From the NCBI GenBank assembly GCA_041906305.1, contig JAYRJL010000002.1, positions 186,001 to 250,000 on the forward strand: a stretch of 64,000 nt of DNA, written 5' to 3'. This stretch comes from SHVZ01 sp041906305 (GTDB taxonomy: Bacteria; Pseudomonadota; Alphaproteobacteria; SHVZ01). A program made the position numbers and the translations under genes. Positions 9,495-20,212 of this stretch are shown here, in pieces (position 1 is the first letter of the stretch; each line of letters starts with the position of its first letter). The notes under the pieces are model-generated. The model was given only the letters and a program-made list of their open reading frames with translations, was not told the origin of the DNA and did not search any database.

Positions 9495-10502
9495 TCACGG
9501 CACCTTGTCGAACGCGACAAGGAAGCCGGCGGTCAAGACCACCCAGGCGAGCGAGATCGGCAGGAAGACCTTCCAGCCGAGCCGCATGAGCTGGTCGTAG
9601 CGATAACGCGGGAAGGTGGCGCGCACCCAAAGGAAGCAGAACAGCAGGAACGCGATCTTGAGCGCGAACCAGATCGGTCCCGGAATCCAGTTGAACGGCG
9701 CGATGTCGAACGGCGGCAGCCAGCCGCCGAGGAACAGGATCGCGGTCATCGCCGAGACCAGGATCATGTTCGCGTACTCGCCGAGGAAGAAGAGCGCGAA
9801 GCTCATCGACGAGTACTCGACCATGAAGCCGGCGACGATCTCGGACTCGCCTTCGGGAAGGTCGAAGGGAAGCCGGTTCGTCTCGGCGAGGCCGGAGATG
9901 AAGAAGATCACGAACATCGGCAGCAGCGGGATGCAGAACCAGAGATTCCGCTGCGCCAGCACGACGTCGGTCAGGTTCAGCGAGCCGACGCAGAGCAGGA
10001 CGGTGATGATGACGAAGCCGATCGAGACTTCGTAGGACACCATCTGCGCCGCCGAGCGGAGCGCGCCGAGGAAGGCGTATTTCGAGTTCGACGCCCAGCC
10101 GGCCATGATCACGCCGTAGACGCCGAGCGAGGAGATCGCGAAGAGATAGAGGATGCCGACATTGATGTCGGCGAGCACGATGCCCTCGCCGAACGGGATC
10201 ACCGCCCATCCGATCAGCGCCAGGATGAAGGTGAGCATCGGCGCCATCAGGAAGACCGCGCGGTTGGCGCCGGCCGGAAGGATCGTCTCCTTTGACAGCA
10301 GCTTGAGTCCGTCGGCGATCGGCTGGAACAGGCCGAAGGGGCCGACGACGTTCGGGCCACGGCGGAGCTGCATCGCCGCCAGGACCTTGCGCTCGGCGAA
10401 GGTCAGGTAGGCGACGGCCAGCAGCAGCGGCAGGATGATCGCGACGATCTGCGCGAGGATGATCGCGGTCGGATAGGCGTAGACGGTCAGGAACTCAGCC
10501 AT
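9495..10502 (-). CDS. nuoH: NADH-quinone oxidoreductase subunit H
   Basis: A 335-residue membrane subunit (ND1 homologue) that forms the quinone-access site where the two arms of complex I meet. Conserved loops are visible: RRGPNVVGPFGLFQPIADG near residue 42, the helix with the EANRxPFDxxEGESEL-type motif as ETNRLPFDLPEGESEIVAG near 210, and RATFPRYRYDQLMRLGWK near 290. It overlaps the nuoG end by 8 bases. Confidence 0.97.
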   Translation of the reverse strand: MAEFLTVYAYPTAIILAQIVAIILPLLLAVAYLTFAERKVLAAMQLRRGPNVVGPFGLFQPIADGLKLLSKETILPAGANRAVFLMAPMLTFILALIGWAVIPFGEGIVLADINVGILYLFAISSLGVYGVIMAGWASNSKYAFLGALRSAAQMVSYEVSIGFVIITVLLCVGSLNLTDVVLAQRNLWFCIPLLPMFVIFFISGLAETNRLPFDLPEGESEIVAGFMVEYSSMSFALFFLGEYANMILVSAMTAILFLGGWLPPFDIAPFNWIPGPIWFALKIAFLLFCFLWVRATFPRYRYDQLMRLGWKVFLPISLAWVVLTAGFLVAFDKVP

Positions 10503-12552
10503 GGGTACCGGTCCTGGCCTGGCCGTTCACGAACACGCTCGTGCACTCGGCCATGGTCGGCGAGGCGCGGCTGATCGGATCGGTCATGTAGAAGTTGGAG
10601 ATCGGCGAGACGAAAGGCTCCGAACCCATCGCGCCCGCCTGGCCGAAGGCGCCCCAGGCACCCGGCTTCGCTTCCTCGAGCGTGCCGAACACCGGGTTGA
10701 CGGCGACGAGGCGGCGGCGGACCTGGCCGAGATTGTCGTAAGGCAGCGGCTGGCCCAGCTTTTCCGACAGAGCGCGCAGGATTTTCCAGTCCTCGCGCGC
10801 TTCGCCCGGCGGGAACGCCGCAAGACGGCCGAGCTGCACGCGGCCCTCGGTGTTGACGTAAGTGCCGTTCTTTTCGGTATAGGCGGCCCCCGGCAGGACC
10901 ACGTCGGCGCGATGGGCGCCGGCATCGCCGTGGTGCCCCTGATAGATCACAAAGGCCGATCCCAGCTTCGCGGTGTCGATCTCGTCGGCGCCCAGCAGAT
11001 AGACGACCGGAACCTCGCCCTTCCCTGCCCCGTCCAGGATGCCCGCGACGTCGCGGCCGCCCGCGCCCGGCACCAGGCCGAGGTCGAGGCCACCGACGCG
11101 CGCGGCCGCGGTGTGCAGCACGCAGAAGCCGTTCCAGTCTTCCCTGATCGCGCCGGCCTTCTCGGCGAGCGCTCGGACGGAAGCGAGCACCGCCGAGCCG
11201 TTCGCTCCACGCAACGCGCCCTGGCCCACGATCAGCATCGGCTTCTTGGCGCCTTTCAGCGTCTCGAAGAAGGCATGACGGCCGTCGGCAACCTCGCTCA
11301 GGGTCTGCGCGCCGGCGCCGAGGTTCTCCACCGGGAAGGTCATCTCGACCTTAGGCCCGATCGCCGCGATCTTGAGGCCGCCCTGTAGGAAGCGCTTGCG
11401 CAGGCGCGCGCTCAGGACCGGCGCCTCGGCGCGCGGATTGGTGCCGATCAAGAGGATCGCGTCCGCCTGCTCGATGCCGGCGATGCCGGCATTGAAGAGG
11501 TAGGATCCCCGCACCGACGCGTCGAGCTTGGCGCCGTCCTGGCGACAGTCGACGCTGGCCGAGCCAAGCCCCGCCATCAGATCCTTCAATGCGACCATGC
11601 TCTCGGCATCGCAGAGATCGCCCGCGATCGCCGCGGCCTTGGAACCCGCCGCCTTCAGCTTCTCAGCCGCGAGGCTCAGCGCCTCGTCCCAAGTCGCCGG
11701 CTGCAGCTTGCCGTTCTTGCGGACGTAGGGGCGATCGAGCCGCTGGCGCTTCAGACCGTCGACGGCGAAGCGCGCCTTGTCGGAGATCCACTCCTCGTTC
11801 ACGTCCTCGTTCAGGCGCGGCAGGACGCGCAGCACCTCGTTGCCGCGGACGTCGATGCGGATGTTGGCGCCGAGCGCGTCGGAAACGTCGACGGACTCGG
11901 TCTTGCGCAGCTCCCATGGGCGCGCGGTGAAGGCATAGGGCTTCGAGGTCAACGCACCGACCGGGCAGAGGTCGATGACGTTGCCGGAGAGCTCGGAGGC
12001 GAAGGCCTTCTCGAGGTAGGTCGTGATCTGCGCGTTCTCGCCGCGATAGAGCAGGCCCAGATCCTCGACGCCGGCGACCTCGGTCGCGAAGCGGACGCAG
12101 CGCGTGCAATGGATGCAGCGGGTCATGATCGTCTTGACCAGCGGCCCCATGTACTTGTCTTTGACCGCCCGCTTGTTCTCCTGGTAGCGGCTGTGGTCCA
12201 TGCCGTAGGCGACGGCCTGGTCCTGCAGGTCGCATTCGCCGCCCTGGTCGCAGATCGGGCAGTCGAGCGGATGGTTGATGAGCAGGAACTCCATCACGCC
12301 CTGGCGCGCCTTCTTCGCCATGGCGGTGTTGGTCTTGATCACCATGTTGTCGGCGGCCGGCATCGCGCAGGAGGCGACCGGCTTCGGCGACTTCTCCATC
12401 TCGACCAGGCACATCCGGCAGTTGCCGGCGATCGAGAGGCGGTCGTGGTAGCAGAAGCGCGGGATCTCGACGCCCGCGACCTCGCAGGCCTGGAGCACGG
12501 TGAACCCGGCGGGGACCTCGACCTCGACGTCGTCGATTTTGAGCTTCGGCAT
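10495..12552 (-). CDS. nuoG: NADH-quinone oxidoreductase subunit G
   Basis: A 685-residue iron-sulfur subunit of the peripheral arm. An N-terminal plant-type [2Fe-2S] domain shows RFCYHDRLSIAGNCRMCLVE near residue 33. The Cys/His-rich segment HPLDCPICDQGGECDLQDQ near residue 103 and MTRCIHCTRCVRFA near 145 bind the [4Fe-4S] clusters. The rest is a molybdopterin-oxidoreductase-like fold that binds no cofactor in this family. The length is that of alphaproteobacterial and mitochondrial 75-kDa subunits, shorter than E. coli NuoG. It begins 5 bases after nuoF. Confidence 0.97.
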   Translation of the reverse strand: MPKLKIDDVEVEVPAGFTVLQACEVAGVEIPRFCYHDRLSIAGNCRMCLVEMEKSPKPVASCAMPAADNMVIKTNTAMAKKARQGVMEFLLINHPLDCPICDQGGECDLQDQAVAYGMDHSRYQENKRAVKDKYMGPLVKTIMTRCIHCTRCVRFATEVAGVEDLGLLYRGENAQITTYLEKAFASELSGNVIDLCPVGALTSKPYAFTARPWELRKTESVDVSDALGANIRIDVRGNEVLRVLPRLNEDVNEEWISDKARFAVDGLKRQRLDRPYVRKNGKLQPATWDEALSLAAEKLKAAGSKAAAIAGDLCDAESMVALKDLMAGLGSASVDCRQDGAKLDASVRGSYLFNAGIAGIEQADAILLIGTNPRAEAPVLSARLRKRFLQGGLKIAAIGPKVEMTFPVENLGAGAQTLSEVADGRHAFFETLKGAKKPMLIVGQGALRGANGSAVLASVRALAEKAGAIREDWNGFCVLHTAAARVGGLDLGLVPGAGGRDVAGILDGAGKGEVPVVYLLGADEIDTAKLGSAFVIYQGHHGDAGAHRADVVLPGAAYTEKNGTYVNTEGRVQLGRLAAFPPGEAREDWKILRALSEKLGQPLPYDNLGQVRRRLVAVNPVFGTLEEAKPGAWGAFGQAGAMGSEPFVSPISNFYMTDPISRASPTMAECTSVFVNGQARTGTHG

Positions 12553-12557
12553 GTCCC

Positions 12558-13837
<1,280 letters not shown>

Positions 13838-13838
<1 letters not shown>

Positions 13839-14455
13839 CAGTCGCTTCCCTTCGCCGTATCGATCAGCGTCGTGAACCCGCCTTCCGGCGACGACGTCAG
13901 ACGCTTCGACTGGTTGCCGGGCGCCGGCTTCTCGCCGCGCGCCAGCGCGTCGAGCACCTTCACCGTCGTCTCCGGCGTCAGGTCCTCGTAGTAGTCGTCG
14001 CCCACCTGCAGCATCGGCGCGTTGACGCAGGCGCCCAGGCACTCGACCTCGGACAGCGTGAACTGCTTGTCGGGCGTGGTCTCGCCGAGCTTGATGCCGA
14101 GACGCTTCTCGCATGCTTCCACGATGCCGTCGGACCCACGCAGCCAGCACGGCGTCGTCGTGCAGATCTGCACGTGGTGCTTACCCAGCGGCGCGTGGTT
14201 GTACATCGTGTAGAAGGTCGCGACCTCGCGCACGCGGATCGGCGCCATGTCGAGCATCTTGGCGATGTATTCCATCGCCGCGATCGGCAGCCAGTTGTCG
14301 TGCTGGCGCTGGGCCAGGTCCAGCAGCGGCATCACCGCCGACTGCTGCTTGCCCGGCGGGTACTTGGCGATGATCTTCTTCGCCCGCTCGAGGTTCTGCG
14401 GGCTGAACTCGAAGCTCGTGGGCTGCTGGACGTGCGAGGTGTCGGAAGCGCTCAT
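13838..14455 (-). CDS. nuoE: NADH-quinone oxidoreductase subunit E
   Basis: A 205-residue thioredoxin-fold subunit carrying the [2Fe-2S] cluster N1a. The four ligands are visible in CTTTPCWLRGSDG near residue 93 and in SEVECLGACVNAPML near 135. The ATG at 14455 overlaps the nuoD stop by 4 bases; the longer open frame upstream is out of frame within nuoD. Residues after about 170 form a low-conservation tail, common in alphaproteobacteria. Confidence 0.95.
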
Positions 14456-15630
14456 CGATCGACCTCGCCGAAGACGATGTCCATGGATCCGAGGATCGCC
14501 ACCGCGTCCGCCAGCATGTGGCCCTTCGAGCAGAACTCGATCGCCTGCAGGTGCGAAAAGCCCGGCGCGCGGATCTTGCAGCGGTACGGCTTGTTGGTGC
14601 CGTCGGCGACGACGTAGACGCCGAACTCGCCCTTGGGCGCCTCGACCGCGGTGTAGGTCTCGCCGGCGGGCACGTGGAAGCCCTCGGTGTAGAGCTTGAA
14701 GTGGTGGATCAGCGCTTCCATCGAGCGCTTCATCTCGCCGCGCGCAGGCGGCGTCACCTTGTGGTCCGTGCTCGTGAACGGGCCGGACGGCATCTTCTCG
14801 CAACACTGACGGATGATGCGGAGCGACTGGCGCATCTCCTCGACGCGCACGAGATAACGGTCGTAGCAGTCGCCGTTCTTGCCGATCGGGATGTCGAAAT
14901 CCATCTCGGCATACGCGTCGTAGGGCTGCGACTTGCGGAGGTCCCACGGCAGGCCCGAGGCGCGCAGCATCGGGCCGGTGAAGCCCCAGTCGATCGCCTG
15001 CTCGGCAGTCACCGTGCCGATGTCGACCAGCCTCTGCTTGAAGATGCGGTTGTCGTCGAGCAGCGACGACATGTCGTCGATCAGCTTCGGGAACTGGTCG
15101 CACCACTTGAGGATGTCGTCGAGCAGGCCCGCCGGAAGATCCTGATGCACGCCGCCGGCCCGGTAGTAGGCCGCATGCAGGCGCGCACCGGACACGCGCT
15201 CGTAGAATTCCATCAGGTATTCGCGCTGCTCGAAGCACCAGAGCATCGGCGTCATCGCGCCGACGTCCATCGCATAGGCCGGTACGTTCAGCAGATGGTT
15301 CAGCACGCGGCTGATCTCGTCGAACAGCACGCGGATGTACTGGGCGCGTTTCGGCACCTCGAGACCGAGCAGCTTCTCGACGGCGAGCACGAAGGCGTGC
15401 TCCTGGGCGAGCGGCGCCACATAGTCGAGGCGATCGAAATACGGAACGGCCTGCTGGTAGGTCTTGTACTCGATCAGTTTCTCGGTGCCGCGATGCAGCA
15501 GCCCGATATGCGGATCGATCCGCTCCACCACCTCGCCGTCCATCTCCATGACCAGGCGCAGGACGCCGTGGGCCGCCGGGTGCTGCGGCCCGAAATTGAT
15601 GGTCATCGGCTTGATCTTGGCTTCGGCCAC
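14452..15630 (-). CDS. nuoD: NADH-quinone oxidoreductase subunit D
   Basis: A 392-residue 49-kDa-type subunit that lines the quinone site with NuoB and NuoH. Recognisable stretches are NFGPQHPAAHGVLRLVMEMD near residue 12, with the quinone-contact His, and DPHIGLLHRGTEKLIEYKTY near 40. The C-terminus ends in GSMDIVFGEVDR, as in the family. NuoC and NuoD are separate genes here. There is a 51-base gap between nuoC and nuoD, the largest in the operon. Confidence 0.97.
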   Translation of the reverse strand: MAEAKIKPMTINFGPQHPAAHGVLRLVMEMDGEVVERIDPHIGLLHRGTEKLIEYKTYQQAVPYFDRLDYVAPLAQEHAFVLAVEKLLGLEVPKRAQYIRVLFDEISRVLNHLLNVPAYAMDVGAMTPMLWCFEQREYLMEFYERVSGARLHAAYYRAGGVHQDLPAGLLDDILKWCDQFPKLIDDMSSLLDDNRIFKQRLVDIGTVTAEQAIDWGFTGPMLRASGLPWDLRKSQPYDAYAEMDFDIPIGKNGDCYDRYLVRVEEMRQSLRIIRQCCEKMPSGPFTSTDHKVTPPARGEMKRSMEALIHHFKLYTEGFHVPAGETYTAVEAPKGEFGVYVVADGTNKPYRCKIRAPGFSHLQAIEFCSKGHMLADAVAILGSMDIVFGEVDR

Positions 15631-15681
15631 CTTAGGTCTCTTTCCCCCCGGTCAGAGCGTCGTCGGATGCTGGGCCGGAAA

Positions 15682-16284
15682 CTACTTCGTCGCCTTCTCG
15701 TCGCCCGGGAGCTGGCGCGTCATGCCCTCCCACGGGGACAGGAAGTCGAACGAACGGAAGTCCTGCTGCAGCTTCACGCGGTCGTAGACCACGCGCTTCT
15801 GCTGTTCGTCGTAGCGAACCTCGACATGTCCGGTCAGCGGGAAGTCCTTCCTGAGCGGATGGCCGTCGAAGCCGTAGTCGGTAAGAAGGCGGCGCAGGTC
15901 CGGATGATCGGAGAAGGCGACGCCGTAGAGGTCCCAGGTCTCGCGCTCGTACCAGTTGGCCGAGCTGAAGACCGAGGCGATCGACGGCACCGGCGTCATC
16001 TCGTCGGTACGCACCTTCACGCGGACGCGGCGGTTATGCTTGAGGCTGAGCAGGTTGTAGACGACGTCGAAGCGCCTATCGCGCTCCGGATAGTCCACCC
16101 CGCAGACGTCCATCAGCATCTTGAAGAGGCAGCCCGCGTCGTCGCGGAGATGCGTCATCACCCGGACGATCCCCTCGGCCCTGGCGACGAGCATCAGCTC
16201 GCCCAGGCGGACGTCGACCTCTTCGATCTCGGACGGCAGCGCGGCCTTGATCGCGTTGCCCAGTTCCCGCAGCGCTTCGCTCAT
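15682..16284 (-). CDS. nuoC: NADH-quinone oxidoreductase subunit C
   Basis: A 200-residue 30-kDa-type subunit of the peripheral arm. The hallmark YERETWDLYGVAFSDHPDLR near residue 122 is followed by LLTDYGFDGHPLRKDFPLTG, the PROSITE-like signature of the family. The start at 16284 (SEALRELGNAIKAALP) gives the expected length and lies 14 bases after nuoB. The longer upstream open frame overlaps nuoB and is rejected. Confidence 0.96.
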   Translation of the reverse strand: MSEALRELGNAIKAALPSEIEEVDVRLGELMLVARAEGIVRVMTHLRDDAGCLFKMLMDVCGVDYPERDRRFDVVYNLLSLKHNRRVRVKVRTDEMTPVPSIASVFSSANWYERETWDLYGVAFSDHPDLRRLLTDYGFDGHPLRKDFPLTGHVEVRYDEQQKRVVYDRVKLQQDFRSFDFLSPWEGMTRQLPGDEKATK

Positions 16285-16298
16285 CTGGAAGGCCTCTT

Positions 16299-16853
16299 TC
16301 AGCGCGTGATCGTGCTGACGCGCTTGATCTTCTTCTGCAGCTGCAGAATGCCGTAGAGCAGCGCTTCGGCGGTCGGGGGGCAACCCGGGACGTAGATGTC
16401 GACGGGCACGATGCGGTCGCAGCCGCGCACGACCGAGTAGGAGTAATGGTAGTAGCCGCCGCCGTTGGCGCAGCTGCCCATCGACAGGACCCAGCGCGGC
16501 TCGGCCATCTGGTCGTAGACCTTGCGGAGAGCCGGGGCCATCTTGTTGGTCAGCGTGCCGGCGACGATCATCACGTCGGACTGGCGCGGGCTCGGCCGGA
16601 AGAAGATCCCGAATCGATCGAGGTCGTAGCGCGCGCAGGCCGTGTGCATCATCTCGACCGCGCAGCAGGCGAGGCCAAAGGTCATCGGCCACAGCGAGCC
16701 GGTGCGCGCCCAGGCGACCAGCTTGTCGACCTGCGCGATGACGAAGCCCTTGTCGTTGAGCTCGTCCGTCACCGCCTGCATCAGCTTGTCCTGGACGGGG
16801 CCCTGGGGAACTGGCTGCTGGACGACGGGCGTGCCGAGGCTGGTCACTCCCAT
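16299..16853 (-). CDS. nuoB: NADH-quinone oxidoreductase subunit B
   Basis: A 184-residue subunit carrying cluster N2, the last iron-sulfur centre before quinone. Its ligands are seen in TFGLACCAVEMMH (adjacent cysteines), SMGSCANGGGYY and VPGCPPTAEALLYG. I chose the ATG at 16853 (starting GVTSLGTP after the Met) because alphaproteobacterial NuoB usually begins this way and the overlap with nuoA is then 10 bases; an ATG at 16874 would add seven residues. Confidence 0.95.
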   Translation of the reverse strand: MGVTSLGTPVVQQPVPQGPVQDKLMQAVTDELNDKGFVIAQVDKLVAWARTGSLWPMTFGLACCAVEMMHTACARYDLDRFGIFFRPSPRQSDVMIVAGTLTNKMAPALRKVYDQMAEPRWVLSMGSCANGGGYYHYSYSVVRGCDRIVPVDIYVPGCPPTAEALLYGILQLQKKIKRVSTITR

Positions 16854-17209
16854 TCGAGGGCCCCCTTCTTCCATTCGTAGACGAAGCCGATGGTCAGGAC
16901 CCCGAGGAACGCCACCATCGACCAGAAGCCGAAGACGCCGATGTCGCCGAGCGAGACCGCCCAGGGGAACAGAAAGGCGACTTCTAGATCGAAGATGATG
17001 AAGAGGATGGCGACGAGGTAGTAGCGGACGTCGAACTTGGAGCGCGCGTCATCGAAGGGCTCGAAGCCGCATTCGTAGGCCGAGAGCTTCTCGGGATCCG
17101 GATGCTGGCGCGCCAGGATGAAGGACGCAGCGATCGCTCCCCCGGCCACCACGATGGCGACCCCGAGGAAGATCAAGATTGGCAGGTATTCTTTAAGAAG
17201 GTCTTCCAT
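16844..17209 (-). CDS. nuoA: NADH-quinone oxidoreductase subunit A
   Basis: A 121-residue, three-helix membrane subunit (ND3 homologue) and first gene of the nuo operon. The conserved loop near the quinone site is SAYECGFEPFDDAR, with the Cys that marks the active/deactive loop in mitochondria, followed by FDLEVAFLFPWAVS in the second helix. The operon order from here is A-B-C-D-E-F-G-H-I-J-K-L-M-N with no foreign genes inserted. Confidence 0.97.
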   Translation of the reverse strand: MEDLLKEYLPILIFLGVAIVVAGGAIAASFILARQHPDPEKLSAYECGFEPFDDARSKFDVRYYLVAILFIIFDLEVAFLFPWAVSLGDIGVFGFWSMVAFLGVLTIGFVYEWKKGALEWE

Positions 17210-17238
17210 CGGCCGTCCCGACGCCCCGAATGCACGCC

Positions 17239-17267
17239 ACTATATCGACGGCCAAGCCCTTGCGAAA
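17239..17267 (-). promoter_or_regulatory. Weak candidate promoter for the nuo operon
   Basis: On the minus strand TTTCGC and TATAGT are 17 bases apart, with TATAGT ending about 30 bases before the nuoA ATG. The -10 is good, the -35 poor, so this is only a candidate; transcription could also come from the tRNA promoter upstream. Confidence 0.3.
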
Positions 17268-17338
17268 GCCTGGACTTTCCAAGGTATCCCCACATTCGAC
17301 GCGGAATCGGCTCGACTTGGCCGAGAGATCTTCGAGAG

Positions 17339-17415
<77 letters not shown>

Positions 17416-17509
17416 AAACCCGTCTCGAAGAGAGCCGGTCGTTTACGCGCGGGCCCCAGGGATGTCAAGGAAAGTCCGGGCCTTGGCGTCCGCCCGGTGG
17501 GGATAACCG

Positions 17510-18664
17510 TCAGACGCCCGGCGCATCGGGTCGCGGCGGGGTCGTCAGGTTGCGCAGAGGCGACTTGTCGAGGCTGTCCCAGCCATAGACGCGGGCGATC
17601 CGGTCGAGAATCTCCTGCACCAGGAGGCCGCCATTGTCGCCGTTGGTCATGACGACCGCCCCGTAGCCCTTGGCCCGATGGGCGAGCGCGTGGCACTTGA
17701 AGCCCCAGTTGCCGCCGCCATGGCTGAAATACCAGCCCTCGCCTCTCTGCGAGACCGCGAATCCCACGGCGTAGGGGCCGACGCCGACGGGCGTCACCAT
17801 CTCCTGCATCGTTCGCTGAGCGAGCACGCGGCCGGGCTTGCCGGCCAGCGTCCGCTGCACCTCGATCACGAACCGCGCGAGGTCGGTCGGAGTCGTCCAG
17901 AGAGAGGCCGCCTGGTGTTCCGGATAGACGTGCCAGGGTGCGCCCATGCGCCTGCCGGCCATGTCGTGGGCCCGGGCCGCACGCGGCGCGAACGCCGCCG
18001 GCAGGGGCTGCTCGAAGGTGCTGCTCGACATGCCGATCGGGTCGAGCACCCAGTCGCGGACGACATCGAGGAACGGCCGGCCGACGCTGTCGGTCAACGC
18101 CAGCTGCTGGATCGTCGTGGCGCCGCCGGAATACTGGAACGCCGAGAGCGGCGGCCGCACCAGGCGCACGGCGCCCGTGTTGGACGGCGGCTTTCCGTCG
18201 AGGATCTCCAGGATCGTCGGCAGCTTCGTGCCCGGCTCGTAGCCGGGGAATCCGAAGCCGTCCCCGGTGCCGGAGGTGTGGCTCATCAGGGTGCGCGGCG
18301 TGACGGGTGCTCCGCCGCCATAAGGGCTGCCCGGCAGCTTCCAGGACTTCAGGATCGTGTTGATGTCCTGATCGAGGCCGAGCAGGCCCTCCTCGACCGC
18401 CTTCAGCGAGGCCATCGCGGCGACCGGCTTGCTGATCGAGGCCGCCTGGAAAAGCGTGTCGGTCGTCGCCGCGGTGCGGGTGTCGACGTCGGCGAGGCCC
18501 CAGGCCTTCGCGCCCTCGATCTCGAAGTCGTGGATGACGGCGACGCTGACCGCGGGGACAGCGAAATAGGCCATCATCTCCGCCATCGTCAGCGGATCGG
18601 CGCCCCCTCGGCCGGGAACCTGTGGGCCGTCGACCGCGTCGAGCCTGCCCACGATCGCCGTCAT
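17510..18664 (-). CDS. Serine hydrolase, beta-lactamase family (class C-like)
   Basis: A 384-residue member of the beta-lactamase/penicillin-binding-protein-like hydrolases. The catalytic SxxK is seen in QAASISKPVAAM near residue 75, the YxN-equivalent tyrosine in FQYSGGATTIQQ near 175, and the KTG-equivalent HGG in FSHGGGNWGF near 335. I see no signal peptide at the chosen start, so it may be cytoplasmic, an esterase or a peptidase; the substrate is unknown. The ATG overlaps the hflX stop by 4 bases, which suggests cotranscription with hfq-hflX. Confidence 0.88.
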   Translation of the reverse strand: MTAIVGRLDAVDGPQVPGRGGADPLTMAEMMAYFAVPAVSVAVIHDFEIEGAKAWGLADVDTRTAATTDTLFQAASISKPVAAMASLKAVEEGLLGLDQDINTILKSWKLPGSPYGGGAPVTPRTLMSHTSGTGDGFGFPGYEPGTKLPTILEILDGKPPSNTGAVRLVRPPLSAFQYSGGATTIQQLALTDSVGRPFLDVVRDWVLDPIGMSSSTFEQPLPAAFAPRAARAHDMAGRRMGAPWHVYPEHQAASLWTTPTDLARFVIEVQRTLAGKPGRVLAQRTMQEMVTPVGVGPYAVGFAVSQRGEGWYFSHGGGNWGFKCHALAHRAKGYGAVVMTNGDNGGLLVQEILDRIARVYGWDSLDKSPLRNLTTPPRPDAPGV

Positions 18665-19821
18665 TCGGCAGCCGAGCGCTGCCGTGCCTCGAAACGGGCC
18701 TTGGCGGTGGGATCGAGGCCGACGCGCAAGTGGACTTGGCCGTCGTCGTCGCGCCGTTCGATCACGTGGCCGTGGCGATAGAGCCAGGCGAGCGTGGCAC
18801 CGTCGGCCGGGTCGAGATCGAGTTCCAGCACCTGGTGCTGGGCGGTGATGCGGGCGTCGAGCAGGCCGAACAGCCGATCGAGACCGGCACCGTCGAGGGC
18901 CGAGACCGCGACCTTGTCCGGTGCCCGGATGGAATCGTTCTCGATCCGCGCGCGGGCCTCGGGGTCGAGCAGGTCGATCTTGTTCCACACCTCGATGACG
19001 TCGCCTTCGAGCCGCTCGCTGAGGCCGAGATCGCGAAGAACGGTCTCGACGTCGGTCTTCTGCGCCTCGCTCTCCGGGTGCGCGATGTCGCGGACATGGA
19101 GGATGATGTCCGCCTCGGCCACCTCTTCGAGCGTCGCCCGGAAGGCCGCGACCAGGTGCGTCGGCAGGTCCGAGATGAACCCGACCGTGTCGGACAGGAT
19201 GATCGGCCGGCCCGACGGCAGGTCGACGCGGCGGAGCGTCGGATCCAGGGTCGCGAACAGCATGTCCTTCGCGAGCACGGCCGAGCGCGTCAACCGGTTG
19301 AAAAGCGTGGACTTTCCGGCGTTGGTGTAGCCCACCAGCGCGACCACCGGATACGGCACGCGCTTGCGCGCCTTTCGGTGCAGCGAACGGGTTCGCTTCA
19401 CCTCTTCCAGCTCGCGCTTGAGCTTGACGATACGGTCGCCGATCAGGCGGCGATCCATCTCGAGCTGGCTCTCGCCAGGGCCGCCGAGGAAGCCGAAGCC
19501 GCCGCGCTGCCGCTCGAGATGGGTCCAGGACCGCACCAGGCGGGAGCGCTGATAGGTCAGATGCGCAAGTTCGACCTGCAGCGCGCCTTCATGGGTGCGG
19601 GCGCGAGCGCCGAAGATCTCGAGGATCAGGCCGGTGCGGTCGATGACCTTGCACTTGAGCTCCTTTTCGAGATTGCGCTGCTGGATTGGAGAGAGCGCGG
19701 CGTCGACCACGACGACCTGGATCTCCATGGTCTCGACGAGCTGCGCATAGCGCTCGACTTGCCCCTGGCCGATGAGCGTCGCCGGCCTCGGCGAAATCAC
19801 GCGCACGGTCTCCCCGTGCAC
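18661..19821 (-). CDS. hflX: GTPase HflX (start codon uncertain, true N-terminus probably upstream)
   Basis: A ribosome-associated GTPase thought to rescue or split stalled 70S ribosomes. It shows the glycine-rich linker FGGRGETQ-like region as FLGGPGESQLEMDRR, the P-loop GYTNAGKSTLFNRLT, the G2/G3 region ATLDPTLRRVDL and DTVGFISDLPTHLV, and NKIDLL as G4. The first standard start is the GTG at 19821, giving 386 residues. However, the same frame continues upstream for about 45 residues of typical HflX N-terminal sequence (RALVLHPAGRP, EARLEEAVGLTRAINLEIV) with no ATG, GTG or TTG. An ATC at 19957-19959 directly after the hfq stop is the most plausible start. Confidence 0.93.
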   Translation of the reverse strand: MHGETVRVISPRPATLIGQGQVERYAQLVETMEIQVVVVDAALSPIQQRNLEKELKCKVIDRTGLILEIFGARARTHEGALQVELAHLTYQRSRLVRSWTHLERQRGGFGFLGGPGESQLEMDRRLIGDRIVKLKRELEEVKRTRSLHRKARKRVPYPVVALVGYTNAGKSTLFNRLTRSAVLAKDMLFATLDPTLRRVDLPSGRPIILSDTVGFISDLPTHLVAAFRATLEEVAEADIILHVRDIAHPESEAQKTDVETVLRDLGLSERLEGDVIEVWNKIDLLDPEARARIENDSIRAPDKVAVSALDGAGLDRLFGLLDARITAQHQVLELDLDPADGATLAWLYRHGHVIERRDDDGQVHLRVGLDPTAKARFEARQRSAAE

Positions 19822-19960
19822 GATCTCGAGGTTGATCGCGCGGGTGAGGCCTACGGCTTCTTCGAGACGGGCTTCGGCCGGGCGCGCCTCGCCCGGGCGC
19901 GGTCGTCCGGCAGGATGCAGGACGAGCGCGCGCGCCGGGGGCGTCCGGTTGTCGTGGATC

Positions 19961-20212
19961 TCAGGCGTCGGCAGCTTCCTTGGCCGGGTCGAACAGCTGG
20001 ATCGGCTGGGCCGGCATCACGGTCGAGATCGCGTGCTTGTAGACGAGCTGGGAATGAGCGTCGCGGCGCAGCAGGACCGAGAAGTTATCGAACCAGGTGA
20101 CGATTCCCTGGAGCTTGACGCCGTTGATCAGGAAGATCGTGACGGGGGTCTTGTTCTTGCGGATGTAGTTTAAGAAAACATCCTGAACGTTTTGATTTTT
20201 CTCGCTGGACAT
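19961..20212 (-). CDS. hfq: RNA chaperone Hfq
   Basis: An 83-residue Hfq, which forms a hexameric ring and pairs small RNAs with mRNAs. The Sm1 motif is in VQDVFLNYIRKNKTPVTIFL, with INGVKLQGIVTWFDNFSVLL following, and Sm2 appears as YKHAISTVMP. The short C-terminal tail (DPAKEAADA) is typical of alphaproteobacteria. The start at 20212 is preceded by a GAAGGG ribosome site about 10 bases upstream. hflX follows without a gap. Confidence 0.97.
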   Translation of the reverse strand: MSSEKNQNVQDVFLNYIRKNKTPVTIFLINGVKLQGIVTWFDNFSVLLRRDAHSQLVYKHAISTVMPAQPIQLFDPAKEAADA

